Of a DNA stretch of 64,000 nt, positions 21,647-31,918 are shown one piece after another (within the stretch, counting starts at the first letter, position 1; each line of letters begins with the position of its first letter). The stretch is from Aotearoamyces nothofagi (Eukaryota > Ascomycota > Leotiomycetes > Leotiales > Tympanidaceae): positions 746,513 through 810,512 of the forward strand of contig JADDTR010000006.1 of assembly GCA_015345905.1 (NCBI GenBank), given 5' to 3'. The position numbers and the translations under genes were made by a program. The notes under the pieces are model-generated. The model had not been told where the DNA came from and did not search any database. It saw only the letters and a list, made by a program, of their open reading frames with translations.

Positions 21647-23570
21647 ACTGCACTGCAACTCGGCACGCAGGCGGCTTCAGAGCACCTCGCGCAGCCCGGG
21701 AGACGCAGCGCGCAGACCGACTCTCCTCTCCTCTCCTCTCCGCATCTTCCTCGCGCCCATGACACACGGCGTGCACCGTCGGCCCGCGGGCCTGCGCCAG
21801 AGCTGGAGTGCCAGGTCGCTACTCCGTAACTGGGGACCAGCATGCATAAATGCGGAGGTGCGATGCTGGCCCAACGCAACGGAAGTACACCGAGAATGCG
21901 CATGTGTCTGCACCTCGTCTGCACGCCAAGCCTGGCTGCAGTGCTTCTCCCAGACCCCAGAGGCCGATGGATGTATCTACTGCACGAGCCGAGTCCGTCC
22001 GTTGGAACGCATCTCCAACAGCTCCGGTCTGACTGTGTTGACCCCATGGCAACCGAACAGCCCCACGTGACCCTCCCGAAAACCCCAGATACCACTGCTA
22101 TGCTCCGGTCTTGATGCCGGTGTCGAAGAGTCCAGCCAAGGCATTGTCGTGATGTTGATATAACGGCTACAACACTGTGCTTGGCTAAATGCCTGTTTGG
22201 CACGTGTCTGGCCTGCGACACGTGCGGCATTACTGCAAGTGCATGGCTTCCGCCGAGATAAGATAAGGGTGTCACCGCCCTGCATCACGGCAGAACCAGA
22301 ATTATTTGGTGAAGCGCAAACCCTGAAGCGTCGCAGAGTCATGACTATGGCGGTTTTCCCTTCCTAGATCTTTGGCCCAGAAGGGCATCTTAATTCCTGC
22401 CCTTATTGCCTGTACCTACTTTGCTCATACAGCATCGCTAAACAACTCTATCCTCTGCTATCTACACTTGTAGGCATGGTCGAGCAGGAGACAGGTCCGT
22501 GGCGGCGACTCACCCTCGGTGACGAAGGCGCGTCGACCGCAGATGTACATGTTTTTTTTTGATAGCAGAGCAGCACCCCAACCCAACGGCATACTTTCCC
22601 CACACTCCCACACGAGATCTGGCAGATGCTGCTTCCATCTCTGAACCAGGCCTGGGCAACCCAGCAGAGCTGCTCGTCGTGACACGATAGCCGCTTTCGT
22701 TTTCTGGACCAAGCTCTTGATATAGATAGACTGATCCAGATGATCCCCCCCACCTCGTAACTACTCGGTATCTCTGCTCTGCAGCCCTGCGCTCTTCACG
22801 CAGCTCACGTAAAGCCCGTCTATCCATCCTTCTATGTATGTATGTAATATACAATAAATAACCCTTCGGCCACCTCGAGCGCGCAGCGACGTGTGCGGGC
22901 CCGGCCTTGTTCTTCTCTACTCTACTCTACTCCCGGAATCTGCTGCTGTTGCATGTACGTGCTGGACGCTCGGCTTGGGTCTGCTCCTCTCTCTCTCTCT
23001 GGAATTGATGTCGCTCTGGAATTGATGTCGCTCTTGTTCTTGATCCCCACGGCGATGCATATACTCTGAGCCGCACTTTTAAGCCACACCTTATAGAAGA
23101 AAAAAGAGGGTTCGAGCCGCATCTCTGAGCCACACCCTCTGAGCCGCATCGCTGAGCCGCACTTCTGAGCCGCACCTCTCCGCCACACCTCATAGAAGAA
23201 AAAACGACCAGCCCCAGCCGCACAAGCGCGAAATCAATCAATCCCACCCCGCCGGCCGCTCGCGACATCCGGAGCACGAATCACGAATCACGACAAGAGA
23301 CGGGACGGGACGAACGAACGATAAACGATTCGATTCCGGAGGGTTTTTTTTATTTTATTTTTATTTATTTATACTTTCTCTCTTCCTCGCTCTCGCTGTC
23401 CGCATCGCTCTTCTGAAAAGAGATCCATCGACACGATACGACACGACAACGTCGGCCTGCTTGTCTCTTGTCTCTTGACCGGATTATTTTATTTTTATCT
23501 CTATCTACATACATATCCGTGATAAAAAGCTCTCTCGAAAAAGAAAAGGAACGGAAGGCAACGAGGAGAG

Positions 23571-23997
23571 ATGGCAGAGTACAGGATCTACTACTCGTCG
23601 CGCGACGCCGCGGGCGTCATGTGGTGTCCGGATTGCCGTCGCGTCGAGGCCGCTGTGGCTGCGGCGTTCGGCCGGCCGGGGGGGCCGAGTATGTGTATAT
23701 TTTCTTCTTGCTTGTCCCTAACCCTTTTTCGTCTCCCCCCCTCCCCCTCCCCCCCCCCAACCACAACAAAAATCCTAACCGCAGCCCTCCCCCCACACAG
23801 AAGCAGAGATCATCTACGTGACGCGGCCGGACTGGAAGTCGCCCAGCAACAGGTACCGCCAGCCGCCGTACGGCCTGACCAGCGTGCCCAGCATCCTGCG
23901 GTTCGCGGCGGACGGCGCCGTCGTGGCGCGGATCCAGGACGACGATATCTTGGATCCGGCCAAGATCGAGGCCTTTTTAGGGGAGGGGGGGGAGTAA
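23571..23997 (+). CDS. Small thioredoxin-fold protein with a WCPDC motif
   Basis: Two exons (23571-23688 and 23801-23997) join across a 112-base pyrimidine-rich intron to give 104 residues. The motif VMWCPDCRRVE near residue 17 is a CxxC redox site in the position of the thioredoxin active site; the WCPDC form is that of the TXNDC17/DUF953-like branch. The second exon supplies the rest of the fold: IIYVTRPDWK, then LTSVPSILRF, whose VP matches the conserved cis-Pro turn of thioredoxins, and a final helix. The role is probably thiol-disulfide exchange in the cytosol, since no signal peptide is present. The coding sequence is GC-rich. An 18-base G run begins 29 bases after the stop codon. Confidence 0.82.
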
Positions 23998-24025
23998 GGA
24001 GGGGGATGGGGGATGGGATGGAAAA

Positions 24026-24043
24026 GGGGGGGGGGGGGGGGGG
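24026..24043 (+). repeat. G18 homopolymer downstream of the thioredoxin-like gene
   Basis: An uninterrupted run of 18 G lies within a broader purine-rich patch (GGGATGGGATGG units, 24000-24065). Such tracts can fold as G-quadruplexes and their exact length is prone to sequencing error. Confidence 0.85.
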
Positions 24044-24389
24044 ATGGGCATGGGATGGGATGGGCATGTAGGAGCAGAGGCCGCTCTCGAGATCAGAGAC
24101 CGATAATATAAATGATTGAAAAAAACCCACCCCCCCCCTCGCCGATAGACCAAGACGGATCTCCTACCTTTCTTGTGCGTGTAGCAAGTATCGACGAGGT
24201 AGCTTTCTGGGATCTGTGACTGTTGTTTGTGGTTGTGGTTGTGGCTGTGGTGTGTAGTTTGATATCATTTGGTATAGGATAGTATAGTATAGTATAGTAT
24301 ATCATATATAATATAACATCACATAACCCCACATAATAACATATAACCCCACCTCCCCCCCTCCCCCCCTCCCCACCCTCCCTACCCCA

Positions 24390-24656
24390 TCACACAAGCA
24401 CAAACCTCCTCTCCCTCGCCCCCGCCTCCCGGAACATGCTCGCCACCATGCCGTCCATGAAGCGGTGCACGTACGCCGGGCCGACCAGGGCCATCTCGCC
24501 CGGCGGGCGGCCGGGGACGGGGACGGGGTGCAGGACGTAGGGCCCGTAGCCGGGCACGGCCGAACCGGGCGCGAGGGCGAGGCTGCCGGCCCTGGTGGCG
24601 CACAGGCTGCAGGCATACGTCGTGTCGAGGACGTGCTGCTTGAACAGGTACGCCGC
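24390..24656 (-). pseudogene. Possible C-terminal fragment of a HET-type (heterokaryon incompatibility) protein
   Basis: About 88 GC-rich codons end in a natural stop. The ending runs ALAPGSAVPGYGPYVLHP, then MALVGPAYVHRFMDGMVAS and finally RRFVLV. In HET-domain proteins the C-terminal tail typically reads like LxP...GD...VLRP followed by a VGEAYVHGxMDGE block and FxLV, so the resemblance is in order and spacing. There is no HET domain upstream, and the frame becomes unconvincing to the right of 24656. It is probably a relic of a larger gene, but a small unknown gene remains possible. The family call is inference from pattern memory. Confidence 0.35.
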
Positions 24657-24767
24657 GCCGCTTCCAGCACCTGGACCCGCGGGTCGGTGCGCGCGACCTT
24701 GGTCATCTTGACGAGGTCTTAAAGGTCTGTTGACAGTATGCACACCTCTCTTCCTGGAGAGAAACAC

Positions 24768-25294
24768 AAGGCTGAAGTTGGGGTAGCATGGCGAGTGATA
24801 AGTGGTACGTGGACTTGCTGATCTGGGACAGAGTATTGATTTTGTTCTACCCCTGTTCCGACAAGGCGGCTATTCCTGTAAATAGAACAACTACGCCGCA
24901 ATGCCCCACCCAGCCGCTCTACATGGCGTTTCATATAATGCCTCTGTTGGTGCCGTTGCAGACTTGTTATCCTCAATAGTTTGATGACTGGCATAATTTG
25001 CGCCCGACGAGATCCATTTGATACTCGTATTAGCGCCTGTCTACGAAGTCGGCCGTATATCCACGCTACTAGAAATCCGCAATGAGAGGCCATTTGAATC
25101 CATGGTGTTAGAGTTTAGCTGCATCATCGCTAGTATCGTACTGAAAGCTGCATGCGAACAGCTGCTACAAACTGACTGATAGCGCTATTGCTTTAAGAGA
25201 TAGCTAAAATTGTATATACGAAATCAAAAATGTGAGCCTTGTATCCGGCTCTTCTGTATCTATATGGCTAATCGTACTGTACAATATAAGGCTA
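24768..25294. other. Spacer with no recognised gene
   Basis: No motif-bearing frame. The right end holds the 3' flank of the CFEM gene. Confidence 0.5.
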
Positions 25295-27469
25295 CTAAGT
25301 TACACTCAAAAACAATGTCCCATCCTTAGATATCTTCGGCGTTAACTTTGGAGTCCAACCTGGCGTATTTGGCAGCTCCGGTCTTTTCTCATCCTCCGTA
25401 GTCACAAACTGCCTTCTTCCTGTCTGTGGTTTCCATCCCGCACTCTTAGCCGCGTTGATCTCCTCCTCTTTTAGGATCCTCCACTTCGCCTGCGCCCGTC
25501 GCGCTGATTCTTCTGATGGATTTGCTAGCGTCAGTGCAGCAGCTTGCTTGTCGCCCCTGCGCTTTGCGAGAAGAGAAGACGAGGTACTGTTGGTTGATAT
25601 CTGGCTATTTGTTCGCATCGATTCGGCTGCCTGGGATTGGGTTGGTAAACTGTTATATGCTGCTGACGGGGCTATATGGTCGCGCTGTATTTGTTGCGCG
25701 CGAGTGCGTGTTTGAGCAGCCGCTGATTCAGGTTGTCGCCAGGGCTGGAAGTTCGGCTGTTTAGGGGGTGGCCCCCATGTTGTGCTTGGGTATATTTCGG
25801 TTGGAGAGAGATCTGGTATCTTTGGATATGAAACAGGGGATTTGCCAACCGGTGATTCGAATACAGGAGATAGATCCGTTGTTGTTAACCGTAGTTCAGA
25901 GTTACGACGGTCTGGCTCAACCGCTGTGTCTTGGCTATCAATCGTTGTAGTGGACGCTGCGGAGTCGTGCTGCTCCCGTCGATAAGGCAGGTATTGTTTT
26001 GATATATATGAATTACGGGGTGGAGGCCGCCAGTTGGTGTAGCCTGTGCCACTGTCATGCCCTCCTTCACTGGGTGGAAGAGATCCGCGGCCGGAATAGA
26101 CACTAGATGTGGCTGTGCTAGGTTGCAGCGGTTGAGAGAAGCTTGGTGCATTTTTACGGATCTGAAGCGGCTTGATTGGCAGTTCTGCTCGATCAAGTGT
26201 CCGAGAAAGCGTGCCTGGAGGTAATATTGGCTCGTTAGATGTCCGATTATAACTATCTCCGGTATTGTCGTCGAATGGATAAGCGCCATCCTCTTCAAAC
26301 TGAGTCATCGCGCTATCCCTCGGCTGCCATGTAGGCATATACATAGAATTGCTTCCAGGAGGCATCGGGAAAGATAACCCTACATCCTTTGTCGTTGACT
26401 GCTGTGGTACCCGTAATTTCAATTCTGGCTTCGATGGTAAGGGCTGTGATGGATTCCGTGTTTCTGGGGAAATTGCAAGGCCAATTTCGTCTGGTCGGAT
26501 ACTTCTTCTAGAGAACATCATCGGATCTGTCTGGACTCGAGCAGGCACCTTAGGCGCCACCTTCGCAGCAACGCCATTGGGTGTGCCTCCTGGAGCATAA
26601 TACCCGAATGGCTTCTCGGTAGGCCCTCTAAATCCACTTGAGCCCCCTGGGTCCAATTGGAATGGTAAGAGGCCACTATCTCGTTGCACCCGGCGTCTTC
26701 GACGGAGGCAAGCAATTAAAGTGATACCTCCAATAGCAAGGGCAGCCACACCAACACCAGCCACAGTGATACCAGCAATTTGTGGTGTTGTCAACTTGGT
26801 GGCAGTTGGCAATGGCGTTGAAACATCTGAAGCGGCTTGCGGAGAAGAAGTGGTGGTACTCGTGGCTGACGAGGAGGTTCGAGGAGAACTAGATGCCGTT
26901 GCAACGGCAGTGGTCGTTGGAATGGATGTGCTGGAGGTAATTGAAGTACTTGACGTGCTGGAAGGTATAGAACTGCGGGTAGTTGAGATTGTTGTCTCCA
27001 CTGAAGTCGATGCCACGGTCGATGCCACAACCACAATGCTAGGACTTGCTGTTTGAAGTATCAACGTTGCTGTAATGGTCGCATGTGTATTTGGCAGGGC
27101 ACTTGTCTTCCCCAAACACATATTGTATGCATTTAGTGCCACCTCCTCAGTGCTGTTATCTCCCGGACAAGCCCCAATATTATCCTCGGACAGAATACAC
27201 TGTAATGCTCCTTCTCCCACAGTATATCCCGATGTGCTATTATGCGAACACAGACAGTCTAGAGTTGGTTTCGTAGAGCATAGAGTCGTAGGAAAGTTGG
27301 CGTTAAGGAATGACAGGAAGCAGATCTGGGCACATGGTGCTATAAATGTTGTAATGTCGCTTGAAAGTGTGTATGTTCCTGAAGAGGAGGATTGGCAGGA
27401 TGCCAGGCTTGTGTAAGAGAATGTGTATATTAGTCCGAAAAGGCTTGCCGGCAATAAACCCATCGTCAT
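25295..27469 (-). CDS. CFEM-domain single-pass membrane protein with a long cytoplasmic tail
   Basis: A single exon gives 724 residues from the ATG at 27469; a second ATG two codons later is equally possible. The order is: signal peptide (about 1-24, GLLPASLFGLIYTFSY core); a CFEM domain with eight Cys at residues 46, 50, 64, 72, 74, 91, 101 and 118, including APCAQIC and DCLC; a Ser/Thr-rich, probably O-glycosylated stalk (about 130-228); a transmembrane helix (about 231-254, IAGITVAGVGVAALAIGG); a stop-transfer patch LRRRRR; then about 460 disordered cytoplasmic residues rich in Ser and Pro. CFEM proteins are fungal surface proteins used in haem capture, adhesion or host interaction. The stalk-helix-tail layout is that of a surface sensor or receptor rather than a GPI-anchored protein. 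The tail is unusually long, ends in the conserved-looking TPGWTPKLTPKISKDGTLF, and carries no recognised domain. Confidence 0.9.
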   Translation of the reverse strand: MTMGLLPASLFGLIYTFSYTSLASCQSSSSGTYTLSSDITTFIAPCAQICFLSFLNANFPTTLCSTKPTLDCLCSHNSTSGYTVGEGALQCILSEDNIGACPGDNSTEEVALNAYNMCLGKTSALPNTHATITATLILQTASPSIVVVASTVASTSVETTISTTRSSIPSSTSSTSITSSTSIPTTTAVATASSSPRTSSSATSTTTSSPQAASDVSTPLPTATKLTTPQIAGITVAGVGVAALAIGGITLIACLRRRRRVQRDSGLLPFQLDPGGSSGFRGPTEKPFGYYAPGGTPNGVAAKVAPKVPARVQTDPMMFSRRSIRPDEIGLAISPETRNPSQPLPSKPELKLRVPQQSTTKDVGLSFPMPPGSNSMYMPTWQPRDSAMTQFEEDGAYPFDDNTGDSYNRTSNEPILPPGTLSRTLDRAELPIKPLQIRKNAPSFSQPLQPSTATSSVYSGRGSLPPSEGGHDSGTGYTNWRPPPRNSYISKQYLPYRREQHDSAASTTTIDSQDTAVEPDRRNSELRLTTTDLSPVFESPVGKSPVSYPKIPDLSPTEIYPSTTWGPPPKQPNFQPWRQPESAAAQTRTRAQQIQRDHIAPSAAYNSLPTQSQAAESMRTNSQISTNSTSSSLLAKRRGDKQAAALTLANPSEESARRAQAKWRILKEEEINAAKSAGWKPQTGRRQFVTTEDEKRPELPNTPGWTPKLTPKISKDGTLFLSVT

Positions 27470-29169
27470 GAATGCTGTAAGAGATTCTGTGAGCAACTGC
27501 GACTATGAGAAGTTTTAATGCTTCTGGGCCCTCTCGGAAGGGCCTAAGCCATCCACGCTGGATGATTTGGGATACTGACCTGGAAGGAGAGAAACCTATG
27601 ATAACTGAGGCGACCAGCGTCCCAGCATTATTAAAACAATTATATGAAAGTAAGACGACGAAAAACAGGCAAAGAGATGAAGAGATGAAGAAGGAAGAGA
27701 AGCAAGACGAAACAGTAAACCAAAAGAAGATGGTATTGTCTGATGATCTAGAAATCATCAGATACGTATTTTGAAAAGCACGTACTCCGCCCCCGGCTGG
27801 CATTAGCCTGGATGCTGCACGAATGAACACTTTGCATCATGGTCGATAAGAGAAGCGTTGTGAAAGGTCAACATCATGTACGTAGGCGCTGTCTTGACAC
27901 TCTTGGGGTCTTATGTTTATTTATGTAACCGATGTGCTCATCGATGAGTGGTTGAACGTGCTGCGCGCTTAGCCCAGCGCCTACAATTCGGAGTTGATTC
28001 GCACTGGGCTACTGCTTGCGAAGCGAGGCTGAGTCAGGACGTCATGTGATATCATAATCCCACGATGGAGATTTATACAGGCCTCGATCGCAGCCAGCCG
28101 ATATGCCGATTTCCATATAAAGATCAACCCTGTGCTTACAGTAGGTTGAAATGCGGCGAATGTTGCAATAGTGGATTTTTTGAGCCGCCTACTGACTACA
28201 ACGGGACATCGGCGGCAACGTTATGTTATGGAGTAAATCATACTCGTACCATCATTACAATACTCGAGTGCTAAGCCACGGCATCCAATGCCTGCATGCT
28301 CCAGGAGTATGCTCGTAGTCCAACAAACGCTATTAAAGGAACTCCTCCGTCTTGGCGGTCTCTCAACTCTCCGATAGATCAATAAGAATCATGTCAACCA
28401 ACTCTCGAAGCATACAAAGCGTGCTCCTCGACCTTTTCTCCAATTTTTTCTAATTATGATCCCCGGGACTATCTCTTACAGCAAATTAATCTTTGGCTCC
28501 TGGGTACACACTATCTAATAGTCACCTATCTTCTTATCCAAAATGACTTGGGCCTCTTGGGCTTTTGAATGTCATTACAAAGTCCATATCTCCAGCTACA
28601 ATTGATAACGGCAATATAATGTTCTCGGTTTTATCGGCCATCTTAAAACTACTTGCGTTAGCTATGAGGCCGTAGCCAACCAGCTTGGTAAGCTTTGCAC
28701 TTATTTAGCCTCTTATTTAACTCCATACACTCGAGAAGACGTTGTGTCGCGATACAATATGCTGTCTGACCCAAAAGAAACCCGTAACACCGATTTTCGT
28801 GTTTGCAGTATCTAGAGACGTATGAAGAACCTAGAAGAACTCAAAGATTCAGGGCTTGCAGACAGAACTTCACTTAAAAGAACGTGAATATGATTAATCT
28901 GTCACAGCCTTGAGAATGTAGAACAGTTTGTTGTATAAGACTATAACCTGTGATATGACATTGATTTGAATATAAAATAAAACACCTATTAACCTAGGTT
29001 ACCATTATGGAGCTGGAAAGATAGACAAGATATCTGTACCCCTCCTGTGATAGGATAGGCAACTGCAGTGACCTAAACGATAGATCGCTTCGGTAGTCGT
29101 AGGCACTTTATATTCACTCAGCACAACCCACCTAAACTACATAATGCCAAATAAGCAATTTTATCTTCA
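27470..29169. other. 1.7 kb gene-free region
   Basis: This contains the promoter of the CFEM gene and then sequence without a supported gene. A Cys-containing frame at 28065-28274 has no recognisable motif and no splice context. The part around 28300-29100 looks like decayed DNA of average base composition. Confidence 0.45.
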
Positions 29170-29491
29170 ACAAGTCGGGTGGTAGAGCGGTAAGAGAGTG
29201 TGATCTTATTCCTTTCCAATCTACCACCCGACTTGTCAGGAGGGGGCACTTACAACAACAACTCGATAAATACGCCAACGCGAATTATTGCCCCCTCTAA
29301 GACAACCAACGCCGGGGCATTTACGACAATACACCAACCGCGAGCCCCGGTTAGTAGTTTCTTCCCTAGAGTGGTACATCGGTACCACTCCATGATGGTT
29401 TCTTTTGCCATTTTATTCCTTGTTTAGAGGACTTCTTTTTATTTTTTTAGGTTCTCCGCCCGCATTTAAATTCACGTAGACGAAGCGTGAA
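29170..29491. other. Array of five consecutive stem-loops
   Basis: Five inverted repeats follow one another with little space. Stem 1 is 17 perfect base pairs (29170-29186 with 29220-29236, 33-base loop). Stem 2 is 9 pairs (29240-29248 with 29289-29297). Stem 3 is 7 pairs (29312-29318 with 29344-29350). Stem 4 is 8 pairs with a 4-base loop (29370-29377 with 29382-29389). Stem 5 is 6 pairs (29471-29476 with 29486-29491). GC-rich hairpins set in AT-rich sequence are typical of fungal mitochondrial DNA (double-hairpin elements), so a mitochondrial insertion is one explanation. A structured RNA or a mobile-element end are others. No reading frame accounts for the pattern. Confidence 0.6.
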
Positions 29492-30027
29492 GCTTTTCGG
29501 TCGTAAATTACTAAATCTTAGCTAAAATCAAGGAATACTGATAACTAGATTGTAATTGCTTGCCCTCTAGGTATCCAATCTATGTTTGCAAACAAATGAA
29601 CCGCAGTCTCAATTCCAGCAGGTATCTCAATGGGGTCAGTGTTGAGAGTTTCGTTCACACTCTCGACAAGGTTCGTTTGAGATGTTCGAATATGAGAGCA
29701 ACTATATTTCAGCATGCCATTCGATATAATCAATCGTAATTTATATACGTAGAGTATTATAATACTAATATCCTTTAAACAGAACATCAAGATGGAGGCA
29801 AGCTACGATATCTCAAAACTTTATTCGCTTCCGAAAGGGTCGTATCGAGAGCCCGATGGAGCTAGCAAGATCGTTGACAGGGGTCGATGTGGGGAAGCGT
29901 GGAAAGCACGCAAAGCGCGGGAAGTTTTGCGCACCGGAATAACTCGACGGCCGCAAGGTAAAACACAACGACCCCTTTCACATGTGAGCTCTTATCCGAC
30001 ATTCAGTTCCATATAGCCATTACGATC
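29492..30027. other. Spacer upstream of the methionine sulfoxide reductase gene
   Basis: A 74-codon frame at 29792-30016 (starting MEASYDISKLYSL) has no recognised motif and does not splice sensibly into the downstream gene. It could be an upstream open frame in the leader. No other signal was found. Confidence 0.4.
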
Positions 30028-30787
30028 ATGGTATGAAGGCCTCCGATGAGCCACCCCTTAAAGTAATGCCTTTAGTGACAAATTCTAGGTGCACGCCGAC
30101 TCCTCAACCTTTGCAGAGGGCATCACCAAAAAAGAGGCATACCAGCAAGTGCTGGAGCAGACAGAAGCTCTTATTGATGGGCAAAGGAACTGGGTAAGAT
30201 ATTCCCGTCATATTCATAATATGTAACCTAACTAATATTACCTACAGGTCTGGTATGTGCGCTCTATTCATTGGCCACGTGATATGATTTCTTACTAACC
30301 CATTTTCAGCAACCTTTCAAATGCAGCTTCGTTATTATGGCATGCCTACAAGTCTCTACCGGCGCCCTCGAATGAAGTGAACTGGGCTGGTGAGTTGCCT
30401 CTTTCCTTGTTTCCTACTTATCATTTTTCTTGCGCTCACGATCCATTCTAAGGCTTCTATGTTCTCGATCCATCAACACCTAAACAACTCATTCTGGGAC
30501 CTTTCCAAGGCCAAGTAGCATGCCAGACAATTCCTTTCAGTAAAGGCGTCTGCGGATATGCTGCTACTGCTGGGTTTATTCAGCTTGTCAACAATGTGGA
30601 AGCTTTTCCAAATCACATAGCTTGTGATGGTGCGACCAAGAGTGAGATCGTTGTGCCAATAGTCATCGATGAGAAGGTTGTCGCTGTTATTGATATTGAT
30701 TGTACAGTCCTGTCCGGGTTTGATGAGGATGATGCCATAGGGCTGCAAGGGCTGGCTGATCTATTAGCTAAGGGGTGTGACTGGTGA
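30028..30787 (+). CDS. Free methionine-R-sulfoxide reductase (GAF domain)
   Basis: Five exons give 175 residues: 30028-30030 (the ATG alone), 30089-30193, 30248-30252 (a 5-base microexon, GTCTG), 30310-30389 and 30453-30787. The enzyme reduces free methionine-(R)-sulfoxide using a Cys relay in a small GAF domain. Family blocks visible are HADSSTFAEGI, NLSNAASLLWHAY, VNWAGFYVLD, LGPFQGQVACQTI and GVCGYAA, then NHIACDGATKSEIVVPI with the catalytic Cys residues, VAVIDIDC and GCDW at the end. The microexon is required: splicing 30193 directly to 30310 breaks the frame, while including GTCTG yields NWVCNLSN, the family sequence. The near-universal fungal start M-x-HADxSTFAEG is matched by splicing the lone ATG to GTG CAC GCC. 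It acts in the cytosol in oxidative-stress repair. Confidence 0.92.
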
Positions 30788-31918
30788 TTTAGATGCCATT
30801 GTCTGCCTGAATCAATCACATAGCTATTCTTGAGACATTACGGCGTATCAAGCAAATGGCACCTTCATATTGTTTGCTATCTCGCACTGGTGCTTTGGTA
30901 TCCATTGCACTTAAATAATCTAGTAAGACATTTTGTCCCATCACAGATCAACCTTCTAGTTCTAGTTCAAGATTTCTTCATTGCTTAATAGAAAAGGCAA
31001 CCAAGCTACCCAGTTAAGCAATTGGAGAGGAAGAAAACGAGATCATATCTTGTCATCCATAAAAATTAAATCCAGTCATATTGTTCACTTTTCTCTGAAG
31101 CAGCAGGTAAGTTAGCTTGTTTGTCACCGCATACTCTAAAGTTGGGACTTTTGTCTACGGGATAAGCTACTGAGTGCAAACCCAATTCATTCACTATTAT
31201 CACGTTGTTCATTTTTTTCAACATGGCATTAATGTTTATTGTAAACTAGCCAATGCTGACGCCTATTTCTCGAGGTCGCAACTCCTGATATGTATATTTT
31301 GCATTCAGCGCCAAACGCAATTTTCCGTGGCAATCATCCAGATTATCATTTGTGGAAAATTCTCCCTGGTGTATCTAGAGGCTCTACTGTACAATACTAG
31401 ATACTGAGGGGTGAGATACTTTCTAGTATGCTGCAAAGTCAGTGGACTACCCCAATCCTGTTGCAGTGGGAGCCAAAGACTTCGTGCTACTAGGTTTCAG
31501 GGTCCAAATTTCCTTTCCATGGTGCGATTAATCTGCTATACATAATCCCAACCGGAACTATAAATTGGAAAATTGCCATGCCGTGTACTCCATAAATTGT
31601 AAAGAGTGTGTCCTAACACTCATGTGCTTGACGTCGGTGTCGCATGCGACAGCCTCGGCTTACAGGGGTTCTCCACACAATTCCCCGACGTAATAGAGTT
31701 CCCCGAATTCGGACACATTCACATGCTTACTGTGAACTCACTACTATCTCCGGCGGCACAAGGGACAATAATAAATACTTCCCATCATTTGCTAATCCTC
31801 CCTTTGTACCATTATTGCCTGTTGAACCTTTGCTTTTGCAGATTACAAAGCAATACATTGTTTACAAATAACCACTTCACACCATCCATCTTACAACCAT
31901 CATTAGGCCATATCCAAG
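30788..31918. other. 1.1 kb intergenic region
   Basis: Only short, motif-free frames are present. It must hold the terminator of the sulfoxide reductase gene and the promoter of the SCP2 gene. Confidence 0.5.

Larger units (their letters stand above)
19981..23570. other. 3.6 kb gene-free, GC-rich region with many simple repeats
   Basis: No frame here has recognisable domains, and long open frames overlap on both strands because the DNA is GC-rich and repetitive. Visible repeats include GGAGA runs (about 20005-20040), three GGCGTTCAG copies (about 20268-20290), GGAGCGC units (about 20400-20430), CTGCC and ATCACCC arrays (listed separately) and CCGCAC/GAGC-type units (about 23070-23190). The left part holds the malic enzyme promoter and the right part that of the thioredoxin-like gene. 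A small undetected gene cannot be excluded. Confidence 0.5.

Noticed and set aside
21628-22342. A 215-codon minus-strand frame near the ATCACCC array
   Set aside because: It has no recognisable motif, runs into simple repeats and is matched by open frames on the other strand.
25295-27496. Starting the CFEM protein at 27496
   Set aside because: That codon is TTG; the first ATG in frame is at 27469 and gives a normal signal peptide.
28065-28274. A 69-codon frame with several Cys, considered as a secreted peptide
   Set aside because: There is no signal peptide, no family resemblance and no splice context.
29170-29236. The first hairpin as a tRNA gene
   Set aside because: GGTAGAGC looks like part of a D-arm, but the 17-bp stem and 33-base loop do not fit a cloverleaf and there is no T-arm GGTTCGA block.
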